The notes under the pieces are model-generated. The model saw only the letters and a program-made list of their open reading frames with translations, did no database searches and was not told where the DNA came from. Position numbers and translations under genes: made by a program. Below, one piece after another: positions 1 to 6,160 of a stretch of DNA of 6,160 bases. Source of the DNA: Defluviitaleaceae bacterium (GTDB taxonomy: Bacteria; Bacillota; Clostridia; Lachnospirales; UBA5962). The stretch lies in NCBI GenBank assembly GCA_009787435.1, contig WRFW01000126.1:1-6160 (forward strand), given 5' to 3'. Positions within the stretch are counted from its first letter, which is position 1; every line of letters starts with the position of its first letter.

Positions 1-1497
1 AGGAAGATAGTCAATCTCTTTAATTATTTTATTGCCCGCCAAAATTTTAGGAGGGCTTTTTCTTAAGCTATCCATTATATTTTTAATTTCTTCTTGCCCG
101 CTTAGTCCTTTTATAGTAATTGAAGTTGTATCTTCTGTATAAAAGCCATATTTTTTATAAATATTGTTTAAAGCTTCCCATAAAGAAATTTTTCCGCCTT
201 TAGAAGATTTAAAATAGGCAGTCATCTCTGCTAAGATAAGTGAAGAAGAAATTCCATCTTTATCACGCACATGAGCCCCTATTTGATAGCCAAAACTTTC
301 TTCAAAGCCACAAACAAATTGAATATATTCTTTTTCCCATTTACGAATTTGTTCGCCAAAATGTTTAAAGCCAGTAAAAACTTCTGCATATTGAACACCA
401 TAATTTTTGGCAATCTCTTCTGTTAGTTTAGAGGAAACAATACTAGTAATAATGCCGTGTTTTGAAGTTAAGCTGCCTTTTTCATGCATAGAAGATAAAA
501 TATATTCACAAATTAAAATTCCTATTTGATTTCCTGTTAAATGAACATATTCACCTTTATCATTAGGTATGCAAATGCCTACTCTATCTGCATCTGGGTC
601 TGTTGCTATTACTATATCTGCTTTTTTTTCTTTTGCAAGAACAATAGCTCTTTTGAAAACCGCTTCTTCTTCTGGGTTTGGGTATTTTAAATCACCAAAA
701 TCACTATCTGGCGTTGTTTCCTTTTCTACTAGAAATAAATTTTTGAAGCGTGCCTTTTTAAAAACTTCTTTAATAGAAAAAATGCCTACACCGTGCAAAG
801 GTGTATAAACTACATTTATATCATTTTTTTTAAGAGCCTTAGGATTTTGCATTAATTTTAATGTTTCTTTTAAAAAGGTTTTATCTACTGCATTTTGCAA
901 CTCTCTTAAAAGCATACCGTTGCTAGTTGCTTCTTCTATAGTAGTTATTTTAACATTTTCAAGCTTTGTATTATTTACAAATTCTATTATTTCAGTATCT
1001 GCAGGGCTTACTACTTGGGAACCATCGCTGCCGTATACTTTATAGCCATTATATTCTGGGGGGTTATGGCTAGCAGTTATCATAACGCCACCAGAAAGCC
1101 CGATAAGATTAATTGCATAGCTTAACTGTGGCGTTGGTCTCATTTCTGTAAATAAATATGTTTTAATACCATTTGCAGCAAAAACCAGAGCTGTTTCCAT
1201 AGCAAATTCATAAGAAAAATGGCGTGAATCATAGCTTATAGAAGCTCTAGGGTTATCAAAATTTTTTAATAAATAATTTGCAAAACCTTGGCTAGCTATG
1301 CGTATATTATAAATATTCATTCTATTAGTTCCAGCACCTAGAATGCCTCTTAGCCCTGCTGTACCAAATTCCAAATTTTTATGAAAGCGTTCTTTTAACT
1401 CTTCTTTATCTGTAATTTGTCTAAGTTCATTTTTTGTATTTTCATCTATGTTTGGGTTGTTTAACCATTCATTTAAATTTATTTCATATTGTTCCAT
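1..1497 (-). CDS. pgcA: Phosphoglucomutase-type phospho-sugar mutase (PgcA/PGM2 group), 3' end cut by window
   Basis: This is the N-terminal 499 residues of a cytoplasmic alpha-D-phosphohexomutase, read from an ATG at 1495-1497 with no internal stop. Visible motifs are GTAGLRG (45-51), the phosphoserine loop TASHNP with catalytic Ser143, TPLHGVG (232-238), the Mg2+-binding loop DPDADR (300-305) and the sugar-binding loop GFEES (397-401). The EES form of that loop points to glucose phosphate; GlmM usually has GEQSG and PMM/PGM enzymes GEMSG. Family members are about 560-580 residues, so roughly 70 are missing, including the C-terminal phosphate-binding loop (RPSGTEP type). That is a window-edge effect, not a broken gene. 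The expected reaction is glucose-6-phosphate to glucose-1-phosphate, feeding UDP-glucose and glycolipid or polysaccharide synthesis. The start is four bases after the rhomboid stop, with AGGAG eight bases upstream. Phosphomannomutase or phosphopentomutase activity cannot be excluded from sequence alone. Confidence 0.93.
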   Translation of the reverse strand, partial: MEQYEINLNEWLNNPNIDENTKNELRQITDKEELKERFHKNLEFGTAGLRGILGAGTNRMNIYNIRIASQGFANYLLKNFDNPRASISYDSRHFSYEFAMETALVFAANGIKTYLFTEMRPTPQLSYAINLIGLSGGVMITASHNPPEYNGYKVYGSDGSQVVSPADTEIIEFVNNTKLENVKITTIEEATSNGMLLRELQNAVDKTFLKETLKLMQNPKALKKNDINVVYTPLHGVGIFSIKEVFKKARFKNLFLVEKETTPDSDFGDLKYPNPEEEAVFKRAIVLAKEKKADIVIATDPDADRVGICIPNDKGEYVHLTGNQIGILICEYILSSMHEKGSLTSKHGIITSIVSSKLTEEIAKNYGVQYAEVFTGFKHFGEQIRKWEKEYIQFVCGFEESFGYQIGAHVRDKDGISSSLILAEMTAYFKSSKGGKISLWEALNNIYKKYGFYTEDTTSITIKGLSGQEEIKNIMDSLRKSPPKILAGNKIIKEIDYLP

Positions 1498-1501
1498 TTG
1501 G

Positions 1502-2056
1502 TTATCTCCTGCTTAAGTGTAAAAATCCTAAAAGGGCACCTAATGTGCCACCGACTATATGCCCTATACGTGAAACGTTGTCATCTATTGTGAAAGCGTT
1601 AAATACTTCTCTTCCTAAGAAAAATATAGAAACTAAAACGAAAGTTAAGGGTAGGTCTCCTTTTTCTGAGTTTGAAAAAGAAGCTAATAAAACTAGCATA
1701 AAAATTATACCGCTTGCCCCTAGAGCCCCCGCATTAGAAGTGAGAAGGTGAACTATAGCACCAACAAAGGTAGTTAAAAGTATCATTCTTACTAAAGAGT
1801 TTCTTCCGTATTTTTCTTCAACTAAAGGACCAACTAATAGAAGCATTGTCATATTGCCTACGAAGTGTGCCCAATCTGCATGCCCAAATATGTGGGTGAA
1901 AATTCTTAAATATAAAAGGGGGTCGTTGAAGCTAGTAAAAAAGAGCACAAAAAATCGGGAAGTGCTTGCTCCGTCTGTTAGCCAACCGAGCCCCAAAACT
2001 ATAATACAAATGAGTGAATATGTTAAAATTATCGGTGAATTATATTTAAGCCTCAT
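1502..2056 (-). CDS. Rhomboid-family intramembrane serine protease
   Basis: This 184-residue integral membrane protein has the rhomboid signature. The HxxxN motif is His64-Asn68 in HFVGNM. The catalytic GxSG serine is Ser115 in GASG, and the catalytic histidine is His166 in the last helix (RIGHIVGG). Hydrophobic stretches at about 8-27, 64-78, 87-106, 112-127, 134-152 and 163-181 give the minimal six-helix core, with no extra cytoplasmic or TPR domain such as that of B. subtilis GluP. The Ser-His dyad is intact, so it should be an active protease cleaving transmembrane segments; the substrate is unknown. The ATG is two bases after the ppaC stop, and only a weak GGTG lies about 11 bases upstream, so translation probably depends on ribosomes finishing ppaC. 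The downstream phosphomutase starts four bases after its stop. Family assignment is firm; the biological role is not. Confidence 0.92.
   Translation of the reverse strand: MRLKYNSPIILTYSLICIIVLGLGWLTDGASTSRFFVLFFTSFNDPLLYLRIFTHIFGHADWAHFVGNMTMLLLVGPLVEEKYGRNSLVRMILLTTFVGAIVHLLTSNAGALGASGIIFMLVLLASFSNSEKGDLPLTFVLVSIFFLGREVFNAFTIDDNVSRIGHIVGGTLGALLGFLHLSRR
1506..1510 (-). promoter_or_regulatory. Ribosome binding site of the phosphomutase gene, inside the rhomboid gene
   Basis: On the minus strand, AGGAG lies eight bases before the ATG at 1497. The same bases encode the last two arginines of the rhomboid protein, whose TAA follows at once. The overlap fixes the start of the downstream gene and suggests that the two genes are translationally coupled. 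Confidence 0.8.
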
Positions 2057-2058
2057 GT

Positions 2059-3000
2059 TTATTTATTCACCGATTTAGCAAGTGCAGCTTCTGTAAGCTT
2101 TGGCACTATTTGCTTTTTTCTGGACACAACGCCCGGCAGCTCTATATTTTCGCCTAAATTGCCACCGAAAGCTTCATAAGCTATTTCTAAATTAGAGCCT
2201 GTAACAAATAGAGTTGAAGAATTTTTTTGAATGTCTGTAAGCATAAATATTGAAAGCGTTCCATTTTGTTTTTTTAATAGTTCGTCCATTTCTTTAATTA
2301 ACTCATTTTTCAATTTAAACACTTCGCTAGTATCATAAGTTAGAACTTGAGAAATAACACCGGAAATATCTCCAAAAGTGAAACTTTTACTATCAATTGA
2401 AAGAATTTCAGAAACAGAATAACCCTCTAAAGAAGAACCCTCTTTTAGCATATCTTCTGCATAAGCTTCATAATCATCTATCTCAGCTAAATCTGCTAAT
2501 ATTTTAACTGCCATAATATCTTCTTCTGTGCAAGTTGGGCTAGTTAGTGCTAAGGTATCTGAAAGAATAGCACTTAGCATAAGCCCTGCAAGCTTTTCTG
2601 AAATTGGCAGACTATTTTCTATAAACTTTTTATAAAGAATAGTGCAAGTGCAGCCTACTGGCTCTAAATGCATATATAGTGGGTTTGCGGTTTGAAAGTT
2701 TCCTATTCTATGGTGGTCTATAACTTCTAAAATTTCTGCTTTTTCTCTATTTGGCACACTTTGGCTAAGCTCATTATGGTCTACTAAAATTATTTTTTTG
2801 TTAGTTCCATCTTCAAGAAGTGTTGGAGTTTCTGCATCAAAATAATTTAAAACAAAAGTTGTTTCTCGATTTAACTCGCCTAGCCTAGCAGGCACATATT
2901 TTTCTTCTCCTAATTTATTTTTAAATTCTGAATATACGATAGCCGAACAAATGCTATCTGTGTCTGGGCTTTGGTGCCCAAAAATATATATATGTTCCAT
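2059..3000 (-). CDS. ppaC: Manganese-dependent inorganic pyrophosphatase (family II)
   Basis: This 313-residue cytosolic enzyme hydrolyses pyrophosphate to two phosphates, pulling forward nucleotide-sugar synthesis, aminoacylation and polymerisation. It belongs to the DHH phosphoesterase superfamily. The metal ligands are all visible: His9, Asp13 and Asp15 in GHQSPDTDS, Asp74 in the DHNE motif, His96/His97 in the DHH motif (95-97), and Asp148 in SDT. The C-terminal DHHA2 domain carries the substrate-binding SRKKQ (293-297). Length matches the short form (B. subtilis about 309 residues), and there are no inserted CBS or DRTGG domains, so no adenine-nucleotide regulation is expected. A GAGGAGA ribosome binding site at 3011-3017 fixes the start. 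The gene follows ruvB after a 115-base gap and abuts the rhomboid gene two bases downstream. The EC assignment is very secure. Confidence 0.97.
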   Translation of the reverse strand: MEHIYIFGHQSPDTDSICSAIVYSEFKNKLGEEKYVPARLGELNRETTFVLNYFDAETPTLLEDGTNKKIILVDHNELSQSVPNREKAEILEVIDHHRIGNFQTANPLYMHLEPVGCTCTILYKKFIENSLPISEKLAGLMLSAILSDTLALTSPTCTEEDIMAVKILADLAEIDDYEAYAEDMLKEGSSLEGYSVSEILSIDSKSFTFGDISGVISQVLTYDTSEVFKLKNELIKEMDELLKKQNGTLSIFMLTDIQKNSSTLFVTGSNLEIAYEAFGGNLGENIELPGVVSRKKQIVPKLTEAALAKSVNK

Positions 3001-3115
3001 TTATAATTATTCTCCTCATTTGTTTGTATATATTTATAATTTTCAAGGCATTAAAAGACGCTCTCTAAAATTAATTTAATTTATTCAGTATAAGTTACTT
3101 TGGAATTTTAAAATA
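3001..3115. other. AT-rich spacer between ruvB and ppaC
   Basis: This 115-base gap is the only sizeable one inside the gene cluster. On the minus strand it holds the ppaC ribosome binding site (3011-3017) and AT-rich sequence with several TATA-like hexamers. None of these is paired with a convincing -35 at 16-18 bases. The best candidate, TTTAAT-17-TATATA, matches consensus poorly. No GC-rich hairpin with a U-tract follows ruvB, so read-through from glmS-ruvB into ppaC is plausible. A weak internal promoter for ppaC is also possible. Confidence 0.5.
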
Positions 3116-4114
3116 TCATTCTTTCAACTTAATTCCTAGATGGGAAAGACCAAGGTCTGTTATTATTCTGCCCCTAGGTGTTCTTTGAATAAGCCCCAGT
3201 TGAATTAAATAAGGCTCATAAACATCTTCTATTGCGTCTGCTTCTTCATTTATAGATATTGAAAGAGTTTCAAGCCCAACAGGGCCCGTATTAAACTTAT
3301 AAACAATAGCTTCTAATAATTTTCTATCTATGCTATCCAAACCTAGCTTATCCACTTCTTGAACATTTAAAGCATAGTCTGCTACTTCATCTGTTATTTT
3401 CCCATTGTATTTAACTTGTGCAAAATCACGAACACGCTTTAAAAGACGATTTGCTATTCTAGGAGTGCCCCTGCTTCGCCTTGCAATTTCAAGCGCCCCT
3501 TTTTCTGTTATTTCTATATTTAAAAGCTTTGCAGAGCGGTTTACTATCTCTGAAAGCTCTATAGCTGTGTATGGCTCCATTCTAAGAACTACACCAAAGC
3601 GGTCTCTAAGAGGGGCTGTTAAAAGCCCTATGCGAGTAGTTGCACCAATTAAAGTGAAAGGAGGCAAATCTAAACGAATGCTTCTAGCATCACTCCCCTT
3701 GCCTAACATAATATCTATACAAAAATCTTCCATTGCAGGATACATTACTTCTTCAGTTATACGATTTAGCCTATGAATTTCATCAACGAAAAGAATATCT
3801 CCCTCGTTTAAGCTATTTAAAATAGCTGCCATATCGCCTGGGCGTTCTATAGCGGGTCCAGAAGTTGTTTTAATGCTAACACCCATTTCATAAGCTATTA
3901 TGTTGCTAAGGGTCGTTTTCCCTAGCCCAGGGGGGCCATAAAGAAGAACATGGTCTAAAGGTTCATTGCGATTTTTAGCGGCACTAATATAAATATCTAA
4001 AGATTCTTTAACACGCTCTTGCCCTAGAAAGGAATTAAAACTTTCGGGTCTAAGGGCGGTTTCTTGTTTTTCTTCAAGCTCATTATTTATATTTGTATCT
4101 ATTATGCGTTTCAT
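3116..4114 (-). CDS. ruvB: Holliday junction branch migration ATPase RuvB
   Basis: This 332-residue AAA+ motor drives Holliday junction branch migration with RuvA in recombinational repair; family length is about 334-336. Walker A is GPPGLGKTT (60-68). Walker B is VDEIH (110-114). The RuvA-contacting beta-hairpin region lies around 128-150. Sensor 1 is GATTR (157-161), the likely arginine finger is Arg170 in LRDRFG, and sensor 2 is Arg219 in RGTPR. The C-terminal winged helix (about 256-332) carries the DNA-binding RTPRGR (311-316). The N-terminus (MKRII, then the LRP segment) aligns with known RuvB starts, which supports the ATG at 4112-4114. That ATG shares one base with the glmS stop (TAATG) and has no strong Shine-Dalgarno, so it is probably translated by re-initiation after glmS. 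ruvA and ruvC, often neighbours, are not next to it here. No key residue is missing. Confidence 0.98.
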   Translation of the reverse strand: MKRIIDTNINNELEEKQETALRPESFNSFLGQERVKESLDIYISAAKNRNEPLDHVLLYGPPGLGKTTLSNIIAYEMGVSIKTTSGPAIERPGDMAAILNSLNEGDILFVDEIHRLNRITEEVMYPAMEDFCIDIMLGKGSDARSIRLDLPPFTLIGATTRIGLLTAPLRDRFGVVLRMEPYTAIELSEIVNRSAKLLNIEITEKGALEIARRSRGTPRIANRLLKRVRDFAQVKYNGKITDEVADYALNVQEVDKLGLDSIDRKLLEAIVYKFNTGPVGLETLSISINEEADAIEDVYEPYLIQLGLIQRTPRGRIITDLGLSHLGIKLKE

Positions 4115-5901
4115 TATTCAACCGTAACAGATTTTGCCAAATTTCTAGGCATATCAATATCACAATCTCTTATATATGCACTATAATAAGAGAAAAATTG
4201 AAGCGGTATAGCAGTTAAAGATGGCATAAACATATCATTTGTAGTTGGAAGCTTAAATGTTTTAATATCTATATCTAAATTGAGCTCTTTATTTGTAAAT
4301 ATTAAAGGGCTTGCTCCTCTTGAAACTGTTTCTAGCAAGTTTGAAATAGTTTTTTCGGCTGTTGCTTGTGTAGCTATAGCTAAAACTGGTGTTCCTTGCT
4401 CTATTAAAGAAATAGTGCCATGTTTTAACTCGCCTGCGGCATATGCTTCACTGTGTATATATGAAAGCTCTTTAAGTTTTAGAGAAGCTTCCATAGCTGC
4501 TGCAAAATCTAACCCACGCCCTATTATAAATAAATTTTTAGCATAATTAAATGATTTAGCATATTCAAGTATATCATCTTTACTTTTTAGAAGCTCTTCA
4601 ATTTTGCTAGGCAAGCTTTTAATTTCTTCTAAAAGTTCCTTTTTATCTAACCCTTGTTTAACTTCTCCTAGCCTGCAAGCTATTAAATATAAAAGAGACA
4701 ACTGAGCTGAATAAGCTTTAGTAGTTGCCACTGCAATTTCTGGACCCGCTTTAGTATAAACTGTGTTTTCACTTTCACGGTCTATAGTAGAGCCAAGCAC
4801 GTTTACAATAGAAAGTATAATAGCCCCCTCTTTTTTAGCGTGGCGAAGAGCTGCTAAAGTGTCTGCTGTTTCGCCAGACTGGCTAATTACTATACATATA
4901 TCGCCTTTATTTATTAAGGGGTTTGTGTATCTAAATTCTGAAGCATAATAAGTTTCTGTAGAAATTTTTGCAAGCTTTTCTATTATAGGTTTAGCTACAA
5001 GCCCAGCGTGTAAAGCACTTCCACAAGCTACTATGTGAATTTTATTAGCATTTTTTATTACTTCTTCAGCTAGAAATTGTTCGTTTAAGTTATCTTTAAT
5101 AGTGTCTAAAACTGCTTTTGGCTGTTCATGAATTTCTTTTAACATAAAATGTTCATAGCCACCTTTTTCAGCCGCTTCTATATCCCAATCTACAGTATAT
5201 TTAACTACTTGCTTTTCAATATCTTTTTCATCTAAAACAAAAACTTTTTCTTTAGTTACTTTTGCGATTTCACCCTCTTCAAGTAAATAAAAATCTTTAG
5301 TGTAAGAAATGGTAGGTGTAAAATCTGACGCTATAAAATTTTCCCCTTTACCAAGCCCTATAACTAAAGGATTTTGAAGCCTAGTTGCATAAATAGCGTC
5401 TTTATCTTCTTGAAAGATAACGCCGAAAGCAAAGTGCCCATGTATATCATTTATAGTTTTTCTAATTGCTTTAAAAGTGTCTTTAGTTTCTTTATAATAA
5501 TAATCAATAAGATTAACGCCAACTTCTGTATCTGTTTCAGAATGAAATATGTAACCTTTGCTTTGAAGTTTTTCTTTCAATTCTGAATAATTTTCAATTA
5601 TGCCATTGTGCACAAGTGCAATTTTCCCATCATTACTTAAATGTGGGTGAGAATTAATATCATTTGGCACACCGTGTGTAGCCCACCTTGTATGCCCTAA
5701 ACCAACATTTCCGGTAAGCGGGTTTTGGCTTGATAAGTCTGAAAGCTGTTTTACTTTCCCTTTAGCTTTCAAATTTTGAAGATTTTCATTAACGACGGTA
5801 ATTCCTGCTGAATCATACCCTCTATATTCTAATTTTTTAAGCCCATCTATTAAAATGTTTAATGCTTGCTTTTCACCAGTATAACCTACTATACCGCACA
5901 T
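4114..5901 (-). CDS. glmS: Glutamine--fructose-6-phosphate aminotransferase (isomerizing)
   Basis: This 595-residue cytosolic enzyme converts fructose-6-phosphate plus glutamine to glucosamine-6-phosphate plus glutamate, the first committed step to UDP-GlcNAc for peptidoglycan (E. coli 609, B. subtilis 600 residues). The N-terminal class II glutaminase domain (about 2-220) has nucleophile Cys2 in MCGIVGY, LEYRGYDSAG (24-33), HTRWATHG (70-77), the oxyanion Asn99-Gly100 and SETDTE (121-126). Two SIS domains follow. The first has SQSGET (340-345). The second has the isomerase residues Lys475 and Glu478 (KLKELS), His494 (GELKHG) and Lys590 in the invariant tail NLAKSVTVE. An AAGAGGTG site (5907-5914) fixes the start. 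A promoter at 5957-5986 implies a leader of about 50 bases, too short for a glmS ribozyme. The stop overlaps the ruvB start by one base. Confidence 0.98.
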   Translation of the reverse strand: MCGIVGYTGEKQALNILIDGLKKLEYRGYDSAGITVVNENLQNLKAKGKVKQLSDLSSQNPLTGNVGLGHTRWATHGVPNDINSHPHLSNDGKIALVHNGIIENYSELKEKLQSKGYIFHSETDTEVGVNLIDYYYKETKDTFKAIRKTINDIHGHFAFGVIFQEDKDAIYATRLQNPLVIGLGKGENFIASDFTPTISYTKDFYLLEEGEIAKVTKEKVFVLDEKDIEKQVVKYTVDWDIEAAEKGGYEHFMLKEIHEQPKAVLDTIKDNLNEQFLAEEVIKNANKIHIVACGSALHAGLVAKPIIEKLAKISTETYYASEFRYTNPLINKGDICIVISQSGETADTLAALRHAKKEGAIILSIVNVLGSTIDRESENTVYTKAGPEIAVATTKAYSAQLSLLYLIACRLGEVKQGLDKKELLEEIKSLPSKIEELLKSKDDILEYAKSFNYAKNLFIIGRGLDFAAAMEASLKLKELSYIHSEAYAAGELKHGTISLIEQGTPVLAIATQATAEKTISNLLETVSRGASPLIFTNKELNLDIDIKTFKLPTTNDMFMPSLTAIPLQFFSYYSAYIRDCDIDMPRNLAKSVTVE

Positions 5902-5906
5902 ATTTT

Positions 5907-5914
5907 CACCTCTT
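5907..5914 (-). promoter_or_regulatory. Ribosome binding site of glmS
   Basis: On the minus strand, AAGAGGTG lies five bases before the ATG at 5899-5901 and complements the 16S rRNA 3' end well. Cys2, the processed nucleophile, must directly follow the initiator methionine, so this start is certain. Confidence 0.85.
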
Positions 5915-5956
5915 AAATTTCAAAAAAATTTTTAATAATTATAATCTATTGTATTA

Positions 5957-5986
5957 ATTATACCACATTTGTTGCTACTAATGCAA
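5957..5986 (-). promoter_or_regulatory. Sigma-A promoter of glmS, extended -10
   Basis: On the minus strand the -35 is TTGCAT (5986-5981). After an 18-base spacer comes a perfect -10, TATAAT (5962-5957), preceded by TGG, which gives the extended -10 form TGnTATAAT. The predicted start of transcription is near 5950, leaving an AT-rich leader of about 50 bases before the glmS ATG. This is the best promoter in the window and probably drives at least glmS and ruvB. Confidence 0.8.
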
Positions 5987-5987
5987 C
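5971..5987. repeat. 17-base inverted repeat over the glmS -35 (possible operator)
   Basis: On the plus strand, GTTGC (5971-5975) and GCAAC (5983-5987) form perfect five-base arms around a seven-base centre, TACTAAT. One arm covers most of the -35 hexamer and the rest occupies the spacer, the usual place for a repressor operator. The arms are short enough to arise by chance in AT-rich DNA. No known operator consensus was recognised. Confidence 0.35.
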
Positions 5988-6048
5988 TTAAATCCACAAA
6001 TAAAGACAGCGGATAAGAAGTGGCGGAGGGGGTTAAAAGAGGATTTAA
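5988..6048. repeat. Eight-base inverted repeat upstream of the glmS promoter
   Basis: On the plus strand, TTAAATCC (5988-5995) and GGATTTAA (6041-6048) are perfect inverted copies 45 bases apart. The stretch between is unusually purine- and G-rich on the plus strand for this window, with GGCGGAGGGGG at about 6023-6033. No ORF, promoter or recognised RNA was seen in it. It lies upstream of the glmS promoter, so it would be transcribed only by read-through of the terminator at 6059-6090. Confidence 0.3.
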
Positions 6049-6058
6049 AAGGAAAATT

Positions 6059-6090
6059 AAAAAACCTAGGCGGTTAAATGCCTAGGTTTT
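6059..6090 (-). terminator. Rho-independent terminator upstream of glmS
   Basis: On the minus strand, AAAACCTAGGC and GCCTAGGTTTT form a perfect 11-base-pair stem (6080-6090 with 6061-6071) around an eight-base loop. The second arm runs into TT, making six Ts in a row, then AATTTT. The orientation ends a minus-strand transcript entering from beyond 6160 and insulates glmS from it. The plus-strand tail (TTTTCAAG) is poorer, so activity is probably mainly for the minus strand. Confidence 0.88.
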
Positions 6091-6123
6091 CAAGTCTAAA
6101 AATGATAAAAAATAATTGTGAAT

Positions 6124-6159
6124 TTATCTTATAGAGTATAATATTTCTTCTGTTAAAAC
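6124..6159 (-). CDS. Possible C-terminal end of an unidentified upstream gene
   Basis: One minus-strand frame entering at the right edge reads VLTEEILYSIR and stops at TAA (6126-6124), 34 bases before the terminator stem. That is a normal distance for a real gene end. A second frame stays open from 6160 down to a TAA at about 6076-6074 inside the hairpin loop, which is a less likely place for a gene end. Eleven residues are too few to identify a family. The terminator is the main reason to expect a gene here. Confidence 0.35.
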   Translation of the reverse strand, partial: VLTEEILYSIR

Positions 6160-6160
6160 T

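Noticed and set aside
569..808. Plus-strand ORF of 79 codons
   Set aside because: It is antisense to the metal-binding region of the phosphomutase, which reads through in frame without a stop.
1..1497. Truncated or pseudogene phosphomutase
   Set aside because: The reading frame is open for 499 codons with all expected motifs in order. The missing C-terminus coincides exactly with the window edge.
1434..1751. Plus-strand ORF of 105 codons
   Set aside because: It lies antisense across the phosphomutase start and the rhomboid 3' end, both well supported by motifs. It has no family motif and no convincing ribosome binding site.
1854..2078. Plus-strand ORF of 74 codons
   Set aside because: It is antisense to the N-terminal half of the rhomboid gene and has no features of its own.
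3001..3115. Sigma-A promoter directly upstream of ppaC
   Set aside because: TATA-like hexamers are common in this AT-rich spacer, and TTGAAA is present, but no -35/-10 pair has both good matches and proper spacing. It was noted only as a possibility.
3405..3776. Plus-strand ORF of 123 codons
   Set aside because: It is fully antisense to the conserved AAA+ core of ruvB, and its translation shows no recognisable domain. It is a shadow of ruvB.
4280..5586. Three plus-strand ORFs of 61-88 codons inside glmS
   Set aside because: All are antisense to catalytic or conserved parts of glmS and show no independent coding signal.
1..6160. CRISPR array, tRNA or rRNA gene, insertion sequence or phage element
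   Set aside because: No regularly spaced direct repeats, cloverleaf-like sequence, rRNA core, transposase motifs or terminal repeats were seen. The space is almost filled by housekeeping genes.

Overview
The window is an AT-rich stretch (roughly one third G+C by eye) from a low-GC Gram-positive, most likely an anaerobic member of the Clostridia. The evidence is base composition, strong AGGAG-type ribosome binding sites, a family II manganese pyrophosphatase and a PgcA/PGM2-type sugar phosphomutase. Assignment below class is not supported by what can be seen.

All recognised genes lie on the minus strand, so the transcriptional order runs from high to low coordinates. At the right edge there is a possible 3' end of an unidentified minus-strand gene (stop at 6124-6126), followed by a strong rho-independent terminator (6059-6090). 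After a short gene-free stretch comes an extended -10 sigma-A promoter (5957-5986), which drives glmS (4114-5901). glmS and ruvB (3116-4114) overlap by one base (TAATG). A 115-base AT-rich spacer without a clear terminator follows. Then come ppaC (2059-3000), a six-helix rhomboid protease (1502-2056) and a phosphoglucomutase-type gene (1-1497, cut by the window edge), separated by only 2 and 4 bases. The five genes could be one operon from the glmS promoter, or two units split at the 3001-3115 spacer.

Functionally, GlmS commits fructose-6-phosphate to amino sugars. The phosphohexomutase interconverts glucose-6-phosphate and glucose-1-phosphate. PpaC hydrolyses the pyrophosphate released when such sugars are activated to nucleotide sugars. 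Together they suggest an envelope-precursor theme. RuvB (Holliday junction motor) and the rhomboid protease do not obviously belong to that theme.

The annotation is largely housekeeping, and I found no convincing previously undescribed system. The points most worth a second look are the lack of room for a glmS ribozyme in the inferred glmS leader, a small inverted repeat on the glmS -35 element, the glmS-ruvB coupling without an adjacent ruvA, and the intact rhomboid protease packed between ppaC and the phosphomutase.
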